Assembly (NCBI GenBank): GCA_028023455.1 | Contig: JAQFVV010006238.1 | Location: 4,350,572 to 4,414,571 of the forward strand | DNA from: Epiperipatus broadwayi | Lineage: Eukaryota > Onychophora > Udeonychophora > Euonychophora > Peripatidae | Length of the DNA: 64,000 nt | Reading direction: 5' to 3' | Shown here: in pieces, positions 21,610-34,290 of the stretch | Numbering within the stretch: position 1 is the first letter of the stretch | Layout: every line of letters starts with the position of its first letter | Position numbers and translations under genes: made by a program | Notes under the pieces: model-generated | What the model was told of the DNA's origin: nothing | Seen by the model: the letters and a program-made list of their open reading frames with translations, nothing else | Database searches by the model: none

Positions 21610-23312
21610 TACATGTTAAAACTAATTGATCTATAGTTTCTGATATCTTTTTTTTCACAATTATTACTGCATTCTTTAATTACTTAGGCATTTGAATATA
21701 GGTTTTCCAACAATTCTTCTAGTAATCTTTATCTTTTTTAAAGATATTAATAATAATTTAATCATTTCTTGTAGTTCTTTTTTTATAGAATCTTATATTT
21801 TACTTAGAGGATTGGTTTTTCAGAAGATATAATAAGAGTGGATTGTTTTTTTTTTTATTCTTTATTACTAGAAATTTCTTACAGAACTCCTCCGCACATT
21901 TTTATGACGTTATTCCTTTTTTTTAATAATTTATATTTTGTTTTTATTGCTGATACAACTTTTCATTTAATATCTATATTGTTATTCTCTTTTTTCTAGA
22001 GATTTTTTTTTGCCAATTTATAATAATCTTTTATATTGTTATTAAAATCATATAAATTATTTTTCAGATTTCCAAATATTCAATTCTCTTTAAAGGATAA
22101 TTTTTAAATATTTTCATATAGGTTTTTTTTTTTTTTATATATTATCTTATTTTAGTCAAAAAATTTACTAGTGAATAGTTGTTCATTTTTTTTATTAGTC
22201 ATTCTTGTTATTGTTTTTACTAGGGTATCAGCTATTTTTTTATTAATTTCATTTATATTTGAATCATTTTCAAAGTCTATCAATATTTAGCAAGTAAGTT
22301 TTAATTTAAATTCATTAGAATGTTTGTGAAGTTGGGAATATGTACTCTTCAATATTTTCTTTTAATAATTTTTAACATTCTAGCCATCTCAATAATTAGT
22401 GATTATTCTTTGTATTAAATAATATTTTCTGTTAGTCAAAATATGTTCAGTTCTGCTATATCTTCATTTGGATATTTACATGTTTATTCTTATTTAGTAT
22501 TTTGAGCAATATTACATAATTCTCAGCAATTTTTTTTTTTTACAAACTCTACAAGTTCTGTGATCTTTAGCTTTTTCTGTCATTCTAAACCGAGTTTAAT
22601 TTACACCCCTTTTATCTTGTGATCATTTTCCAGTTTTGTTATTAAGTCTCATGTGAATTCAGAATGTTCCCTTTGGTACCATCAAAAGAATTATTATGAA
22701 CATTTATAGAAAAATGTTTTGTTTATTATAGTAAAAACTTCTTAGAGCTTAAGTGCATTTGAAATCTTATTAATTTGAATAGTTAGTCTAGCTACTTCAT
22801 CTGATATGCTACCAATTTCCATATTGCTGTGGTTTTACCTTTTTTATACTGAATATGGTGTTTTTGTAGTAAAATTGATGATCACTTTTCAAATTAATTG
22901 TATCTTCTCTTTCTATTTCACAAAATCCAAAATGTATTATGTTCTATTAGACATTTTTTTCCAATTCATGCTATTTTTCTGCAGTTGAAAGTAGTTAATT
23001 AAAAATTTATCACTGAATGGCAATGTAAGTCCACAATCAATGAATTCTTATCATTTTCTGTTGTCTGATGACTTTACTATGTGCTGAAATAAAGTCTTTA
23101 CGTAGTACAGTGTAAAAAATAGAAAAGTTATTTACACATTGTTTCATCCTGCCATCAAGAAAACAATTGTTGTTTTAGTTAAAATATTATCAGGCAAGTC
23201 AGAAAAGAACCTAGTCTATCCTGATCCCTAAACTCAATTTAAAAAAGGTAATAAACTCACTTTATTGACTTATGCATGAAACTGAATATCCTGTTCACGT
23301 TCAATTACCATA
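21610..23312 (-). pseudogene. Old antisense RTE-type LINE relic (copy E)
   Basis: Follows the same order as copy A on the minus strand: RT entry region (GATATCAGAAAC near 21640), RT N-terminal and linker region, endonuclease, and the shared ~290-bp 5' leader ending near 23312. It is heavily mutated: no ORF longer than a few dozen codons survives and poly-T expansions interrupt it. The RT palm and 3' end are absent. Its leader aligns with that of copy A, which defines the 5' end of this RTE family. Confidence 0.8.
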
Positions 23313-24365
23313 TGGATATTTACATAATAATAAAAGCTACACGTGTGTATATACAGACATTTATAGATTCCTGTATTTTTATATTTAATTTTACATTTTT
23401 TAAAAAATCTCAGTCACCCTTTAATATAGTTAAATCAAAATAAAATTAAATTTTAAAAAGTAGCAGATTGTCTGTATCATTTTCAAAACATTTTGTATTT
23501 AAACTTATTGGCAAAATATGTCATTGTGAAAAGGAAGAAGAAAAAATTGACATTAAGGATTTATGTCACCTTGTATTAAAATAACTGATAAAGTTTTATA
23601 CTCAGAGATTCAATTTTGAAAGTTTTGACACAAATCCTACTTAGTAAGATGTTTAAATATATAATTATGTAATTACTTTTTATTGTTTCACAATATAAGA
23701 AGGGGTTTGATAAGAATGAAATTTTTCCCACTAAGTAAATATATATATATATATATATCAGTGACGAAGCGTGACTTTTTAGAATAGAAGCACACTACAT
23801 TTTCTTTTCTTTTTTTTTAATTTTTTATTTTATGTAAATTTAATCGGAAATTAAATCTTACTACTTAGCGAAACTAATTTTATATTTCTCTAATATATTT
23901 TCTTACTTACAAAACTTATACTTAAATTTCCATATAAACATATTTATACAAAACACAACAATATATATATATAAATAATTTACTTTAGAAGAGAACCAAA
24001 TTTAGTGCTGTGGGTAAATACAATTTACCCACAATAATTTGCAGTCGTAACAAGGGTGGCATGGCAGACAGAATAAATATAATACTTAAATTAATAACTA
24101 TTGAGGTTTATCTCTACAAGTTACATATGGACTAAATTATGCTCACACTATTATAATTTTGTGATACAATATAGTTACTATGCATAATCTGGCCTCGTAG
24201 CATACAAAATAATGTGATAGCCTACATGCCTCTTTGCACCATTAGTGGTGGAGATTGCTGGGTCATGAAGTCCACCTAGAAGTATAGCATATTTTTATAT
24301 TACTTTACATAACAATTTTTACATAATAGCTAATACATATTACTATGTAAATCTGAACTTTTATC
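23313..24365. other. AT-rich DNA, no gene recognised
   Basis: A (AT)n run near 23740-23758 and otherwise unremarkable non-coding sequence. Confidence 0.55.
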
Positions 24366-24880
24366 TGTTAACTGACTGTGATTTGTTTAAATATAGATAA
24401 TACATTATCAATATATTTTTATCTCACAAATTCTTTTAACATTCTTAAGTTTTAATTGTAAATTAGATTTTAGCATTGTGTGAACTCTCATAATAAACCA
24501 CTAATGCATTGGTCAAACTCATATTCCTTGCCGTATATAAAAACAATTCAACAGTTGGTAAAAAAATTGAAAGTCAACAGAAATTCCATGCAAAAAATAA
24601 TGAATTTGAATTATTCACTCTTCTTTTCTTTATGTTAATCAGACCGTGATTAGTTTAAATATAGATAATACAGTATCATTATGTTTTTATTTGGCTAAAA
24701 TTTTTAACATTCTTAAGTTTTAATTGTGAATTAGATTTTAGCATTGTGTGAACTTCATATAATGAACCAACAATGCATTTGTCAAACTCATTCCTTGTCA
24801 TTTATACAAACAATTCAACTGTTGGTAAAAAAAATTGAAAGTCAACAGAAATTCTGTATAATAAAAAAAAAGTTTGAATA
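24366..24880 (+). repeat. Tandem duplication, ~270-bp unit, two diverged copies
   Basis: Copy 1 (about 24366-24605) and copy 2 (about 24637-24880) share TTTAAATATAGATAATACA, TTAGCATTGTGTGAAC and TTGAAAGTCAACAGAAATTC in the same order. They differ by many substitutions and small indels, so the duplication is old. Confidence 0.85.
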
Positions 24881-25099
24881 GTTGAGATTTTTTTTTTTTT
24901 ACATTTTGCAAAATAGCTTATTGTTCTTACTGCAACTTGTTGGTTCAATTTTGTGAGATTGAATATGTACATATTTTAGTAACTTTTTGAATTGAATATT
25001 TATTTAAGCTCTTGAAAGTTTTAGTGAATTTCTCTACAGAAGCACTCATTTCGTTCAATACATGGATGCTTCGTCCCTGATATATATATAAAATAGTGT

Positions 25100-25214
25100 A
25101 GCCTGTGTGGTTTAAGGCAGTGGTAGAATGATAGATTTGGAGGGTGAAGTTCTTGGATTCCACAGCTGGAACTTCCAGTACTTTCGAATTTCTTATGAAC
25201 TATTGAACAATAAA
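25100..25214 (+). mobile_element. tRNA-derived SINE, family 1 (copy a)
   Basis: A tRNA-like head with GGCAGTGGTAGAATG (A-box region) and GTTCTTGGATTCC (degenerate B-box) is followed by a body. The tail is CTTATGAACTATTGAACAATAAAG. Tail and head recur together in at least eight other places in this window, on both strands, which identifies the family. Transcription from the head by RNA polymerase III is inferred from the family type. Confidence 0.65.
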
Positions 25215-25797
25215 GTTATTTGTTGATGATGATTATTATAATGCTGTATATAATAACATTATAAATGATACAAAGATCAAAATTTTCAGTTTAAGGAGCA
25301 GTCCTGAAGCATAGACCAGAGTTAAGAGCTAAAGAATGAAGAACTAAAATGAATTTCTAAAGAAAAACCTGCTCATAATTATTTGATTTAGATTGGTTTT
25401 TGACTTTATTGACCCTCTGTTTTTTATAATCTTAGATATCTTAATTACATTTATGAGAAAGAAAACATTTCAATTACTTGATAGATTAAAATTTTAAGTT
25501 ACAGTAAGCTACATTAGCTACCTAATTTAATTTTTTAACAATTAAAACTCTTAGTCTGCCACAGTCCAAATCTTAATTTTTTAATTATCTATACTAAAAT
25601 CCTATATTAGAGAAAAAAGGTATTATTACCTTTCTCTTATAAATAAAAAGTTGTTTTGGCACAGATTGAAGGTTCTGGGTGATAATGTTTTAGATATATA
25701 TCTGAAATAAAGAAATAAGATGTTATCACATGTGTAGTAAATATAAATTACTAAACATCACATGATCACCATTTCTTATATTAGCACATAACTGTTA
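25215..25797. other. AT-rich DNA, no gene recognised
   Basis: Nothing recognisable. Confidence 0.55.
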
Positions 25798-26158
25798 TTA
25801 ACACAGGCAAAACTTTCCATACAGTAGTGCCATGCAGTGCCAACTAGAGTAATCAATGGATGCCATTGAACTTAGATTGAAAATATTATTGTGTTTTCAA
25901 TTTTATTGTCATAGGTTTGTAGTTAAGTAGAGATAAAAGGTGGCTGCTGGAGGGTTGCATTAGATCCTAAGATCTAGATGCAGTGCTCTCAGATTCAAAG
26001 CTCCTCATTTGACGAAGGTCATAAGCCAGAAACTAGTTTGGGTATATTGGATGAGTAGGCACTAGATAGGGATTTTATGCACAAGCCTTCTGGCATCCAT
26101 TAATTACCCTGGTTGGCACTGAGTGGCACTACTGTATGGAGAGTTTTGCCTGTGTTAA
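25798..26158. mobile_element. MITE with TTAA ends, piggyBac-like (361 bp)
   Basis: Terminal inverted repeats of about 65-70 bp (25802-25866 against 26091-26154) start CACAGGCAAAAC. By eye they match at roughly nine bases in ten. Both ends are bordered by TTAA (25798-25801 and 26155-26158), the target duplicated by piggyBac-type transposases. There is no ORF. The interior holds a stretch (GAAGGTCATAAGCCAGAAAC) resembling the arm of the hairpin element at 50151-50289. Confidence 0.75.
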
Positions 26159-26898
26159 ATATAAATTACATAAGGCAAATGATCTATTGCTTAATTTTAA
26201 ATATTAGTTCATTATTTTTTTTATTATTATGTTGCTTGCTTTGTATTTTTATTTTTATGTTGCTTGCTTTTATTCTTATTATTTATAAAGTGAGCAATAA
26301 ATAGTTCTTGGATCAGATGTTATTAACTTTAATTAACACTTAAGGAAGTTACTCATGAATACAAGTGGGACACTATTTAACATTATTAAGAATGTTTAAT
26401 TAGCTAGCGCCAAAACAATTGCTAGAACAGTTTTTAATTAATTAATTTTTTTTGATCACATTTTGCCTGAAAATTGATTTCCTACAGTGTTGTGTTCACT
26501 TTTTAAAAAAGTTTCTATTTCATTGAAATACTTTTTAAAATATTTTCAATTCAACATTGATTAACTAATAAATGAAAGGAAATCATTAAATGCATTTTTG
26601 TTAATATTGATTATATATTTTTTTGTTTATTAACATTTGCGTCAGTTTGAAATGTATTTCAAATTTACATAATTATTTAAATCAAATAATAAATACACAC
26701 ATCTTATACTGTGAATTTTAAACATTATCGAAGACTACAAAAGTTTTCAAAATCTATCCACCTATTCACAAATTACATGAATCTCCATATAATATAAATC
26801 TCATAGTATAAACAATTAATGCATCCTATTGCCATATTAATAATTTTTATTAGTCATTCATTAGACTAGAGATAATTCAATAATGAATAATATTTCTG
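26159..26898. other. AT-rich DNA, no gene recognised
   Basis: Contains a short duplicated phrase, ATGTTGCTTGCTTT, near 26230 and 26260. Otherwise nothing recognisable. Confidence 0.55.
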
Positions 26899-27018
26899 TA
26901 GTGTAATTTTTATTACACCATTCTCGCCGATCTCAGGGAATGGTTTTTATCAGGTGTTAAAAGCGGTTAGAAACCATTCCCTACCTTGCGTGAGAGTACT
27001 GTAATGAAAATTATACTA
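26899..27018. mobile_element. 120-bp nested palindrome, Tc1/mariner-type MITE candidate
   Basis: Two ~48-bp arms face each other. The outer stem is TAGTGTAATTTTTATTACA against its partner ending TTATACTA. The inner stem is AGGGAATGGTTT against AAACCATTCCCT, with a ~24-nt loop. The element begins and ends with TA, as expected for a TA target duplication. A structured-RNA explanation is less likely because the whole length is simply two inverted arms. Confidence 0.6.
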
Positions 27019-28062
27019 TATAAATATTATCTTATTGGCATATCTTTAACTAGTTCGCTATTCTTGACGCCATATTGCATTTTTAAAAACTGAGCTTGAG
27101 TCACAATTCCTTCAGTTTTCGCAAAGTTAGAGCAAAAAGCTTTAATATTGATAGAAACTAGAAAACTAAGGAAAACAATAAGGCTAAGATAAATAGTGAT
27201 AACCATTTAAAAAATAAGGAAAAAGAAATTTCAACATCTGTCATAATTATTACTTTATTGTTTGTTCATAATTTCTAATTTATCATTAACTACCTTTAAA
27301 TTACATCTTCATTCATAATTTCTTTGTATTCCCCTCACAAAATTATCTTTCAAACCATATATAATACTTCTTACCTGAGATAATGCATAGCTTCAGAGTC
27401 TCCAAAAGTATTCACACATGAATTCTTTATTTTTATCTTCTACCCCAAAGGTGATAAATCTCAAAGGCGTCTATAAGAAAAAGGTTCATCCTAATAAAAG
27501 ATACAAAAGAAATCATTTCCAGAAGATGGATATGCATTTATCATCATAGCAATTGGCTTCTTATCTATTTAAAACTAGAAATTGAAGGTTACTGTCTGTA
27601 TTACTGATAAAATGAGTTTCCATCCCTTCATTTTTTTTTGTGTACATCAGTGATGTTTATATTCTTTATGCACACCAGTGATGCTATCTTTTTATATTTA
27701 TTGTCCCACAGAGATATAATTTATTTGCATATAGCTCATTTTCTAGCTATAGAATTGAAAATAATGTGATGCAAGATATGGCAAAACTAATGACACCACA
27801 GCATGAGGTACCAAGGCATAGGCAAACATCAGAATTTGATTCTTTGTCTGCATACAATTTCATATGATATATACATAACTATTGTGGTTATCCTCCACTC
27901 CCATACCATTTGAAATATTTCTTTGTTGGTTATAAGTGTTTATATTTTCACATGGTACTATGCCCATTAAATTTTGTGATTGCTTTATCAACTGCAAAAT
28001 TTCTGTATATTTGATAATCAGTCCTAAAATTTACATTGTACTGCTCTATAATACCTTAATTT
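27019..28062. other. AT-rich DNA, no gene recognised
   Basis: Nothing recognisable. It ends in the (TA)n run (about 28063-28079) that borders the satellite array. Confidence 0.55.
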
Positions 28063-28079
28063 TATATATATATATATAT

Positions 28080-30482
28080 GTCCACAGATGGCGTCCTACC
28101 AAGACTGCCAATCAAGCGTATGTTTTGTTTACATAAACGTCAGAGTAGTTAGTATTCACTATCTCTAACTATAATTCCACTTTCAGATCATGATTTCAAG
28201 CTATTTGCTATCGTCAGTGAAAGACAGGAATAAAGAAACTAGATCTGAATACAAACTCTGAGCGTTTATGAAACAATTTCTATTCAGCTTGCAAGCGTGA
28301 ATTTTTTAGACACGTAATGTCTTCAAACTCAGCATAGCAAACCAGATAGCTACATGGGTCTGATCTCAGTTCAGCATCACCACATAGTAGAAGCCTCTGC
28401 AATCTATATCATTGCAAGAAAGACCTCAAAGGTACATTTATGATAAACAAAAATGCAAGTTAAAAAACTTGCTAATGCTTGTATTTATGTCCACAGATGG
28501 CGTCCTACCAAGACTGCCAATCAAGCGTATGTTTTGTTTACATAAACGTCAGAGTAGTTAGTATTCACTATCTCTAACTATAATTCCACTTTCAGATCAT
28601 GATTTCAAGCTATTTGCTATTGTCAGTGAAAGACAGGAATAAAGAAACTAGATCTGAATACAAACTCTGAGCGTTTATGCAACAATTTCTATTCAGCTTG
28701 CAAGCGTGAATTTTTTAGACACGTAATGTCTTCAAACTCAGCATAGCAAACCAGATAGCTACATGGGTCTGATCTCAGTTCAGCATCACCACATAGTAGA
28801 AGCCTCTGCAATCTATATCATTGCAAGAAAGACCTCAAAGGTACATTTATGATAAACAAAAATGCAAGTTAAAAAACTTGCTAACGCTTGTATTTATGTC
28901 CACAGATGGCGTCCTACCAAGACTGCCAATCAAGCGTATGTTTTGTTTACATAAACGTCAGAGTAGTTAGTATTCACTATATCTAACTATAATTCCACTT
29001 TCAGATCATGATTTCAAGCTATTTGCTATCGTCAGTGAAAGACAGGAATAAAGAAACTAGATCTGAATACAAACTCTGAGCGTTTATGAAACAATTTCTA
29101 TTCAGCTTGCAAGCGTGAATTTTTTAGACACGTAATGTCTTCAAACTCAGCATAGCAAACCAGATAGCTACATGGGTCTGATCTCAGTTCAGCATCACCA
29201 CATAGTAGAAGCCTCTGCAATCTATATCATTGCAAGAAAGACCTCAAAGGTACATTTATGATAAACAAAAATGCAAGTTAAAAAACTTGTTAACGCTTGT
29301 ATTTATGTCCACAGATGGCGTCCTACCAAGACTGCCAATCAAGCGTATGTTTTGTTTACATAAACGTCAGAGAAGTTAGTATTCACTATCTCTAACTATA
29401 ATTCCACTTTCAGATCATGATTTCAAGCTATTTGCTATCGTCAGTGAAAGACAGGAATAAAGAAACTAGATCTGAATACAAACTCTGAGCGTTTATGAAA
29501 CAATTTCTATTCAGCTTGCAAGCGTGAATTTTTTAGACACGTAATGTCTTCAAACTCAGCATAGCAAACCAGATAGCTACATGGGTCTGATCTCAGTTCA
29601 GCATCACCACATAGTAGAAGCCTCTGCAATCTATATCATTGCAAGAAAGACCTCAAAGGTACATTTATGATAAACAAAAATTCAAGTTAAAAAACTTGCT
29701 AACACTTGTATTTATGTCCACAGATGGCGTCCTACCAAGACTGCCAATCAAGCGTATGTTTTGTTTACATAAACGTCAGAGTAGTTAGTATTCACTATCT
29801 CTAACTATAATTCCACTTTCAGATCATGATTTCAAGCTATTTGCTATCGTCAGTGAAAGACAGGAATAAAGAAACTAGATCTGAATACAAACTCTGAGCG
29901 TTTATGAAACAATTTCTATTCAGCTCGCAAGAGCACACGTCTAGACACGTAATGTCTTCAAACTCAGCATAGCAAACCAGATAGCTACATGGGTCTGATC
30001 TCAGTTCAGCATCACCACATAGTAGAAGCCTCTGCAATCTATATCATTGCAAAGAAAAGACCTCAAAGGTATATTTATGATAAACAAAATGCAGTTAAAA
30101 ACTTTGCTAACGCTTAGTATTTATGACCAGAGATGGCGCCCTACGAAGACGGCCAATCAAGCGTATGTTTTGTTTACATAAACGTCAGAGTAGTTAGCAC
30201 TCACTATCTCTAACTATAATTCCACTTTCAGACATGTTTCAAGTTGGTTGTTATCGCCAGGAAAGCCAGGAATAAAGAAACTAGATCTGAATACAAACTC
30301 CTGAGCGTTTATGAAACAATTTCTATTCAGCTTGTAAGCCTGAATTTTTAGACACGCATGGCCTCAAACTCAGCATAGTAAACCAGATAGCTACATGGGT
30401 CTGATCTAGTCTCAGCATCACCACATAGTAGAAGCCTCTGCAACCTATATCATTGCAAGAAAGACCTCAAAGGTACATTTAT
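28080..30482 (+). repeat. 409-bp satellite, six head-to-tail copies
   Basis: The phrase GTCCACAGATGGCG recurs at 28080, 28489, 28898, 29307 and 29716, and in altered form at 30125: a constant period of 409 bp. Copies 1-5 differ by only a few bases. Copy 6 is clearly more diverged and stops about 50 bp short of a full unit. Each unit contains the small hairpin-forming GCAAGTTAAAAAACTTGC. No unit encodes a protein; a 66-codon minus-strand ORF in the fifth unit exists only because of local changes. The array starts directly at a (TA)n run. Confidence 0.97.
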
Positions 30483-30933
30483 ACAAGCGTTAGCAAGTTT
30501 TTTAACTTGCATTTTTGTTTATCATAAATGTACCTTTGAGGTCTTTCTTGCAATGATATAGATTGCAGAGGCTTCTACTATGTGGTGATGCTGAACTGAG
30601 ATCAGACCCATGTAGCTATCTGGTTTGCTATGCTGAGTTTGAAGACATTACGTGTCTAAAAAATTCACGCTTGCAAGCTGAATAGAAATTGTTTCATAAA
30701 CGCTCAGAGTTTGTATTCAGATCTAGTTTCTTTATTCCTGTCTTTCACTGACGATAGCAAATAGCTTGAAATCATGATCTGAAAGTGGAATTATAGTTAG
30801 AGATAGTGAATACTAACTACTCTGACGTTTATGTAAACAAAACATATGCTTGATTGGCAGTCTTGGTAGGACGCCATCTGTGGACATAAATACAAGCGTT
30901 AGCAAGTTTTTTAACTTGGATTTTTGTTTATCA
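30483..30933 (-). repeat. Inverted seventh satellite copy plus a partial eighth
   Basis: Immediately after copy 6 the unit continues in reverse orientation for a full length (to about 30891), then about 40 bp of another reversed unit before an (AT)n run. Copies 6 and 7 form inverted arms of roughly 357 bp (30125-30482 and 30524-30880) around a ~41-nt spacer. The spacer contains its own 7-bp hairpin (GCAAGTT TTTT AACTTGC). The inverted copy resembles copies 1-5 more than copy 6. Confidence 0.95.
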
Positions 30934-30995
30934 TATATATATATATATAGACATTACTTGTTATATAAACACAAACCTGTAATTGCAAACACAAA

Positions 30996-31410
30996 TCATC
31001 ATCAACCATTATCAATCCACTGCAGGATGAAGGTCTTCCAAGTTCAATCCATCTTTTCCTATCTTTAGTTTCTCTTCTCCACATTACCCCTGCACACTTT
31101 CTTATTTCAGCTATCCATCTCACATGTGGTCTCTTTCTGGGTCTTTTACAATCTCTTGGAATCCAGTTTAAAATTTCAATTGTCCATCTATTATCATCTC
31201 TTCTAGCAATATGTCCACCCCAACTCCACTTCAGTCTTTTAATTTTTTCAATAAAGTCAGTAACACCTGTTTGTTCTCTTACCCATACATTGTGTTTTCA
31301 ATCTCTTCTTGTTACTCCCAACATGCACTTCTCCATACTTCTTTGAGTGGTTTGAAGTCTTTGTATTGCTGTTCTATTAAGTGCCCAAGTCTTATATCCA
31401 CACAAATACA
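30996..31410 (-). pseudogene. RTE-type LINE 3' fragment, antisense (copy B)
   Basis: The last ~410 bp of an RTE element on the minus strand. It begins at the TCATCATC tail (30996) and covers the C-terminal region (the same segment as 33850-34270 of the sense copy). It is truncated at its 5' side near 31410, the usual outcome of incomplete reverse transcription. It lies 50 bp from a sense copy of the same family, making an inverted pair. Confidence 0.9.
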
Positions 31411-31459
31411 GTAATATAAATATAAATATAGTAATAAATTATTAAGCATTTTGAGAATC

Positions 31460-34276
31460 ATTATGACTTGAAAATAAGATTGTCTAAACTTAGAAGATTG
31501 CAAGAATTAGAAGAAGAACTGTCTTATATTAAATGGGACATTATTGGACTCTGTGAAGTTAGAAGAAAAGGAGAACAAACAGTTGATTTAAAAAGTGGAC
31601 ATATACTCTATTATAAAGGCACACATATTGGAAATACAAGTGGAGTAGAATTCATTATAAATAAATAGTGGAAGAACAATATTGTTGAGATTGATGGTGT
31701 ATCGGACAGAGTGGCAAGATTAGTTATACAACTTAATAGCAGATACCAAACGAAGATAATTCAGGTTTATGCCCCAACAAGTTCTCATAGTGATGAAGTA
31801 GTAGAAGATTTTTATATGGATGTACAAAAGGCTTTTGATCAGAGTAAACAACATTTTAATATTGTTATGGGAGACTTTAATGCTAGAATTGGTAGACAAA
31901 TGAAAGATGAAATTGCTGTAGGTAATTTTGGTTATGGTAATAGAAATGAGAGAGGACATAGACTTGTGGAGTTTGCAGAAAAAGAAAAACTTTATATTAT
32001 GAATTCATTTTTTGAGAAAAATGTTAAAAGGAAATGGACATAGAAGCATACAAATGAAGGTACAGCAGAATTGGATTATATTTTGACTAACAGAAAGTAC
32101 ATATTTCAAGATTGTAATGTTCTTAATAAATTTAACACAGGAAGTGATCATCGATTAGTAAGGTGTAAGTTACGTGTTAATGTAAAACTAGGGAGACAAA
32201 AATTATTAAGAAAAACAATATTTACAGTTGATATTCCTAATCTTCAGAAACATTCTAATGAATTTAAATTAGAACTTACAAATAGGTTTCAAGTATTAGT
32301 AGATTTTGAACATGATTCAGATTTGAATGAAATTAATATAAAAATAACTGATACACTTTTAAAAACTGCAACAAACATAGCTGGTAGAAAAAAGCAGCAA
32401 TTGACTAATAAAATTTCTACTGAGACTATAGAATTTATGAAGAAAAGAAGGAATATGAAGATATACAAAAATGATGTATTCAAAAGAATTGAATATCTCG
32501 AATTTTGTAAAATGGTACGGAAAAGAGTTGAAAATGATATAAGAAAGTATAACTGTGAAATAGCAAGGAAAGCTGCAGAAGAAAATAAAAGTCTCAAAAA
32601 TGTTAAACAACATTTTGGTATTGGTAGGAAATTTCTATCTGCAATAAGAAAAAAAGATGGAATTATTACTAAAAAGAGAGATGACATCATGAAATTGGTA
32701 GAAGATTTTTATCAAGAATTATATAGTAATAAAGAACAAGTACCTCCTATATCTATTACATCTTCCCAATTGCCCAGAATTTTAAATGAAGAAGTGAGAC
32801 ATGCAATTAAGTGTATGAAGAAAGGAAAGGCCCCAGGAAATGATGGAATTATAATTGATATATTAAAAGAAGCAGGTGAAGAAATAGAAACAATTTTAGT
32901 AAAGTTATATACCAAATGTCTAAATGATAAAGTTGTACCAGAAGATTGGAAGAATGCAGTAATAATATTATTTTTTTAAAAAGGTGATAAAGAAGATATT
33001 AGAAATTACAGACCTATCAGCCTTTTATCAGTTTTATATAAAATTTTTACCAAGATAATTACAACTCGTCTACAGAGAACCTTGGATTTCCACCAACCAA
33101 GAGAACAAGCTGGATTTAAAAGTGGTTTTAGTACAATAGATCATATCCAGGTATTGACAGAAGTCATAGAAAGGACAAATGAATATGAGTTTGTCATTAT
33201 GTTTTGGATTTGTAGATTATGAAAAGGCATTCGATTCTATACACATTTCTTCAATGATTAATTGGATCATCAAGGTATAGATCCAGGATATTGTCATATT
33301 TTAAAGAATATTTATAAAAATGCAACAGCAACAATTAGATTACATAATGATACTGGAAAAATCAACATTGAGAAAGGTGTAAGACAAGGTGACTCCATAT
33401 CTCCAAAACTCTTTACAGCAGTGCTGCAAGAAGTATTTTGTGGATTAAAATGGGAAACTAAAGGAGTGAAAGTAAATGGAGAGTATTTAAGTCATTTAGA
33501 TTTCGCAGATGATGTAGTTGTTTTTGCAAATAATGCTTCAGAGCTGCAGGAAATGTTGCAGGAGTTAGCAGATGAAAGTAGAAAAGTAGGACTAAAGATA
33601 AATGTTAAAAAGACTAAAGTAATGTTTAATCGATTTGCTCAAAATATGAAAATAAAGATTGATTATGAAAAATTAGAAGAAGTTAACAGTTACAAATACC
33701 TTGGTCAGATTATTAATACAGATGGAAACATAATGGAGGAAATTAATCATAGAATTAAACTTGGTTGGAATGCTTTTGGTAGAAATAACTTGATACTAAA
33801 AGGAAATATGCCTATGTGTTTGAAAAGGATGGTTTTTAACAAATGTGTTTTACCAGTTCTTACTTATGGCTCTGAGACTTGGACACTTAATAGAAGAGCA
33901 ATACAGAGACTTCAGACCACTCAAAGGAGTATGGAGAGATGTATGTTGGGAGTAACAAGAAGAGATCGAAAACACAATGTATGGGTAAGACAACAAACAG
34001 GTGTTACTGACCTTATTGAAAAAATTAAAAGGTTGAAATGGAGTTGGGCTGGACATATTGCTAGAAGAGATGATAATAGATGGACAATTGAAATTTTAAA
34101 CTGGATTCCAAGAGATTGTAAAAGACCCAGAAAGAGACCACATGTAAGATGGATGGATGAAATAAGAAAATGTGCAGGGGTGTTGTGGAGAAGAGATGCT
34201 AAAGATCGGAGAAGATGGAGTAAACTTGGAGAGACCTTCATCCTGCAGTGGATTGATAATGGTTGATGATGATGAA
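31460..34276 (+). pseudogene. RTE-type LINE, near-complete endonuclease-RT ORF (copy C)
   Basis: Best-preserved RTE copy; the protein nicks target DNA and copies its own RNA there. Endonuclease: WDIIGLCEVRRKGE near 31531, VYAPTSS near 31768, GDFNARIG near 31870, TGSDHRLVRCKLRV near 32125. Reverse transcriptase: APGNDG near 32830, DYEKAFDSI near 33217, GVRQGDSISPKLF near 33375, catalytic FADD at 33502-33513, then YKYLGQII and the RTE-typical AGHIARRDDNRWT. A single frame runs almost throughout. It is broken by in-frame stops at 31666, 32041 and 32977 and by two offsetting frameshifts near 33194 and 33255. The stop codon at 34264 lies directly against the TGATGATGA tail, so there is practically no 3' UTR. 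The first ~20 codons of the endonuclease and the 5' leader are missing. Confidence 0.95.
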
Positions 34277-34290
34277 ATTTAGATCAGAGC

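Noticed and set aside
28080-30933. CRISPR-like array
   Set aside because: The repeating unit is 409 bp with no short-repeat/spacer structure, and the DNA is clearly from an animal; it is a satellite.
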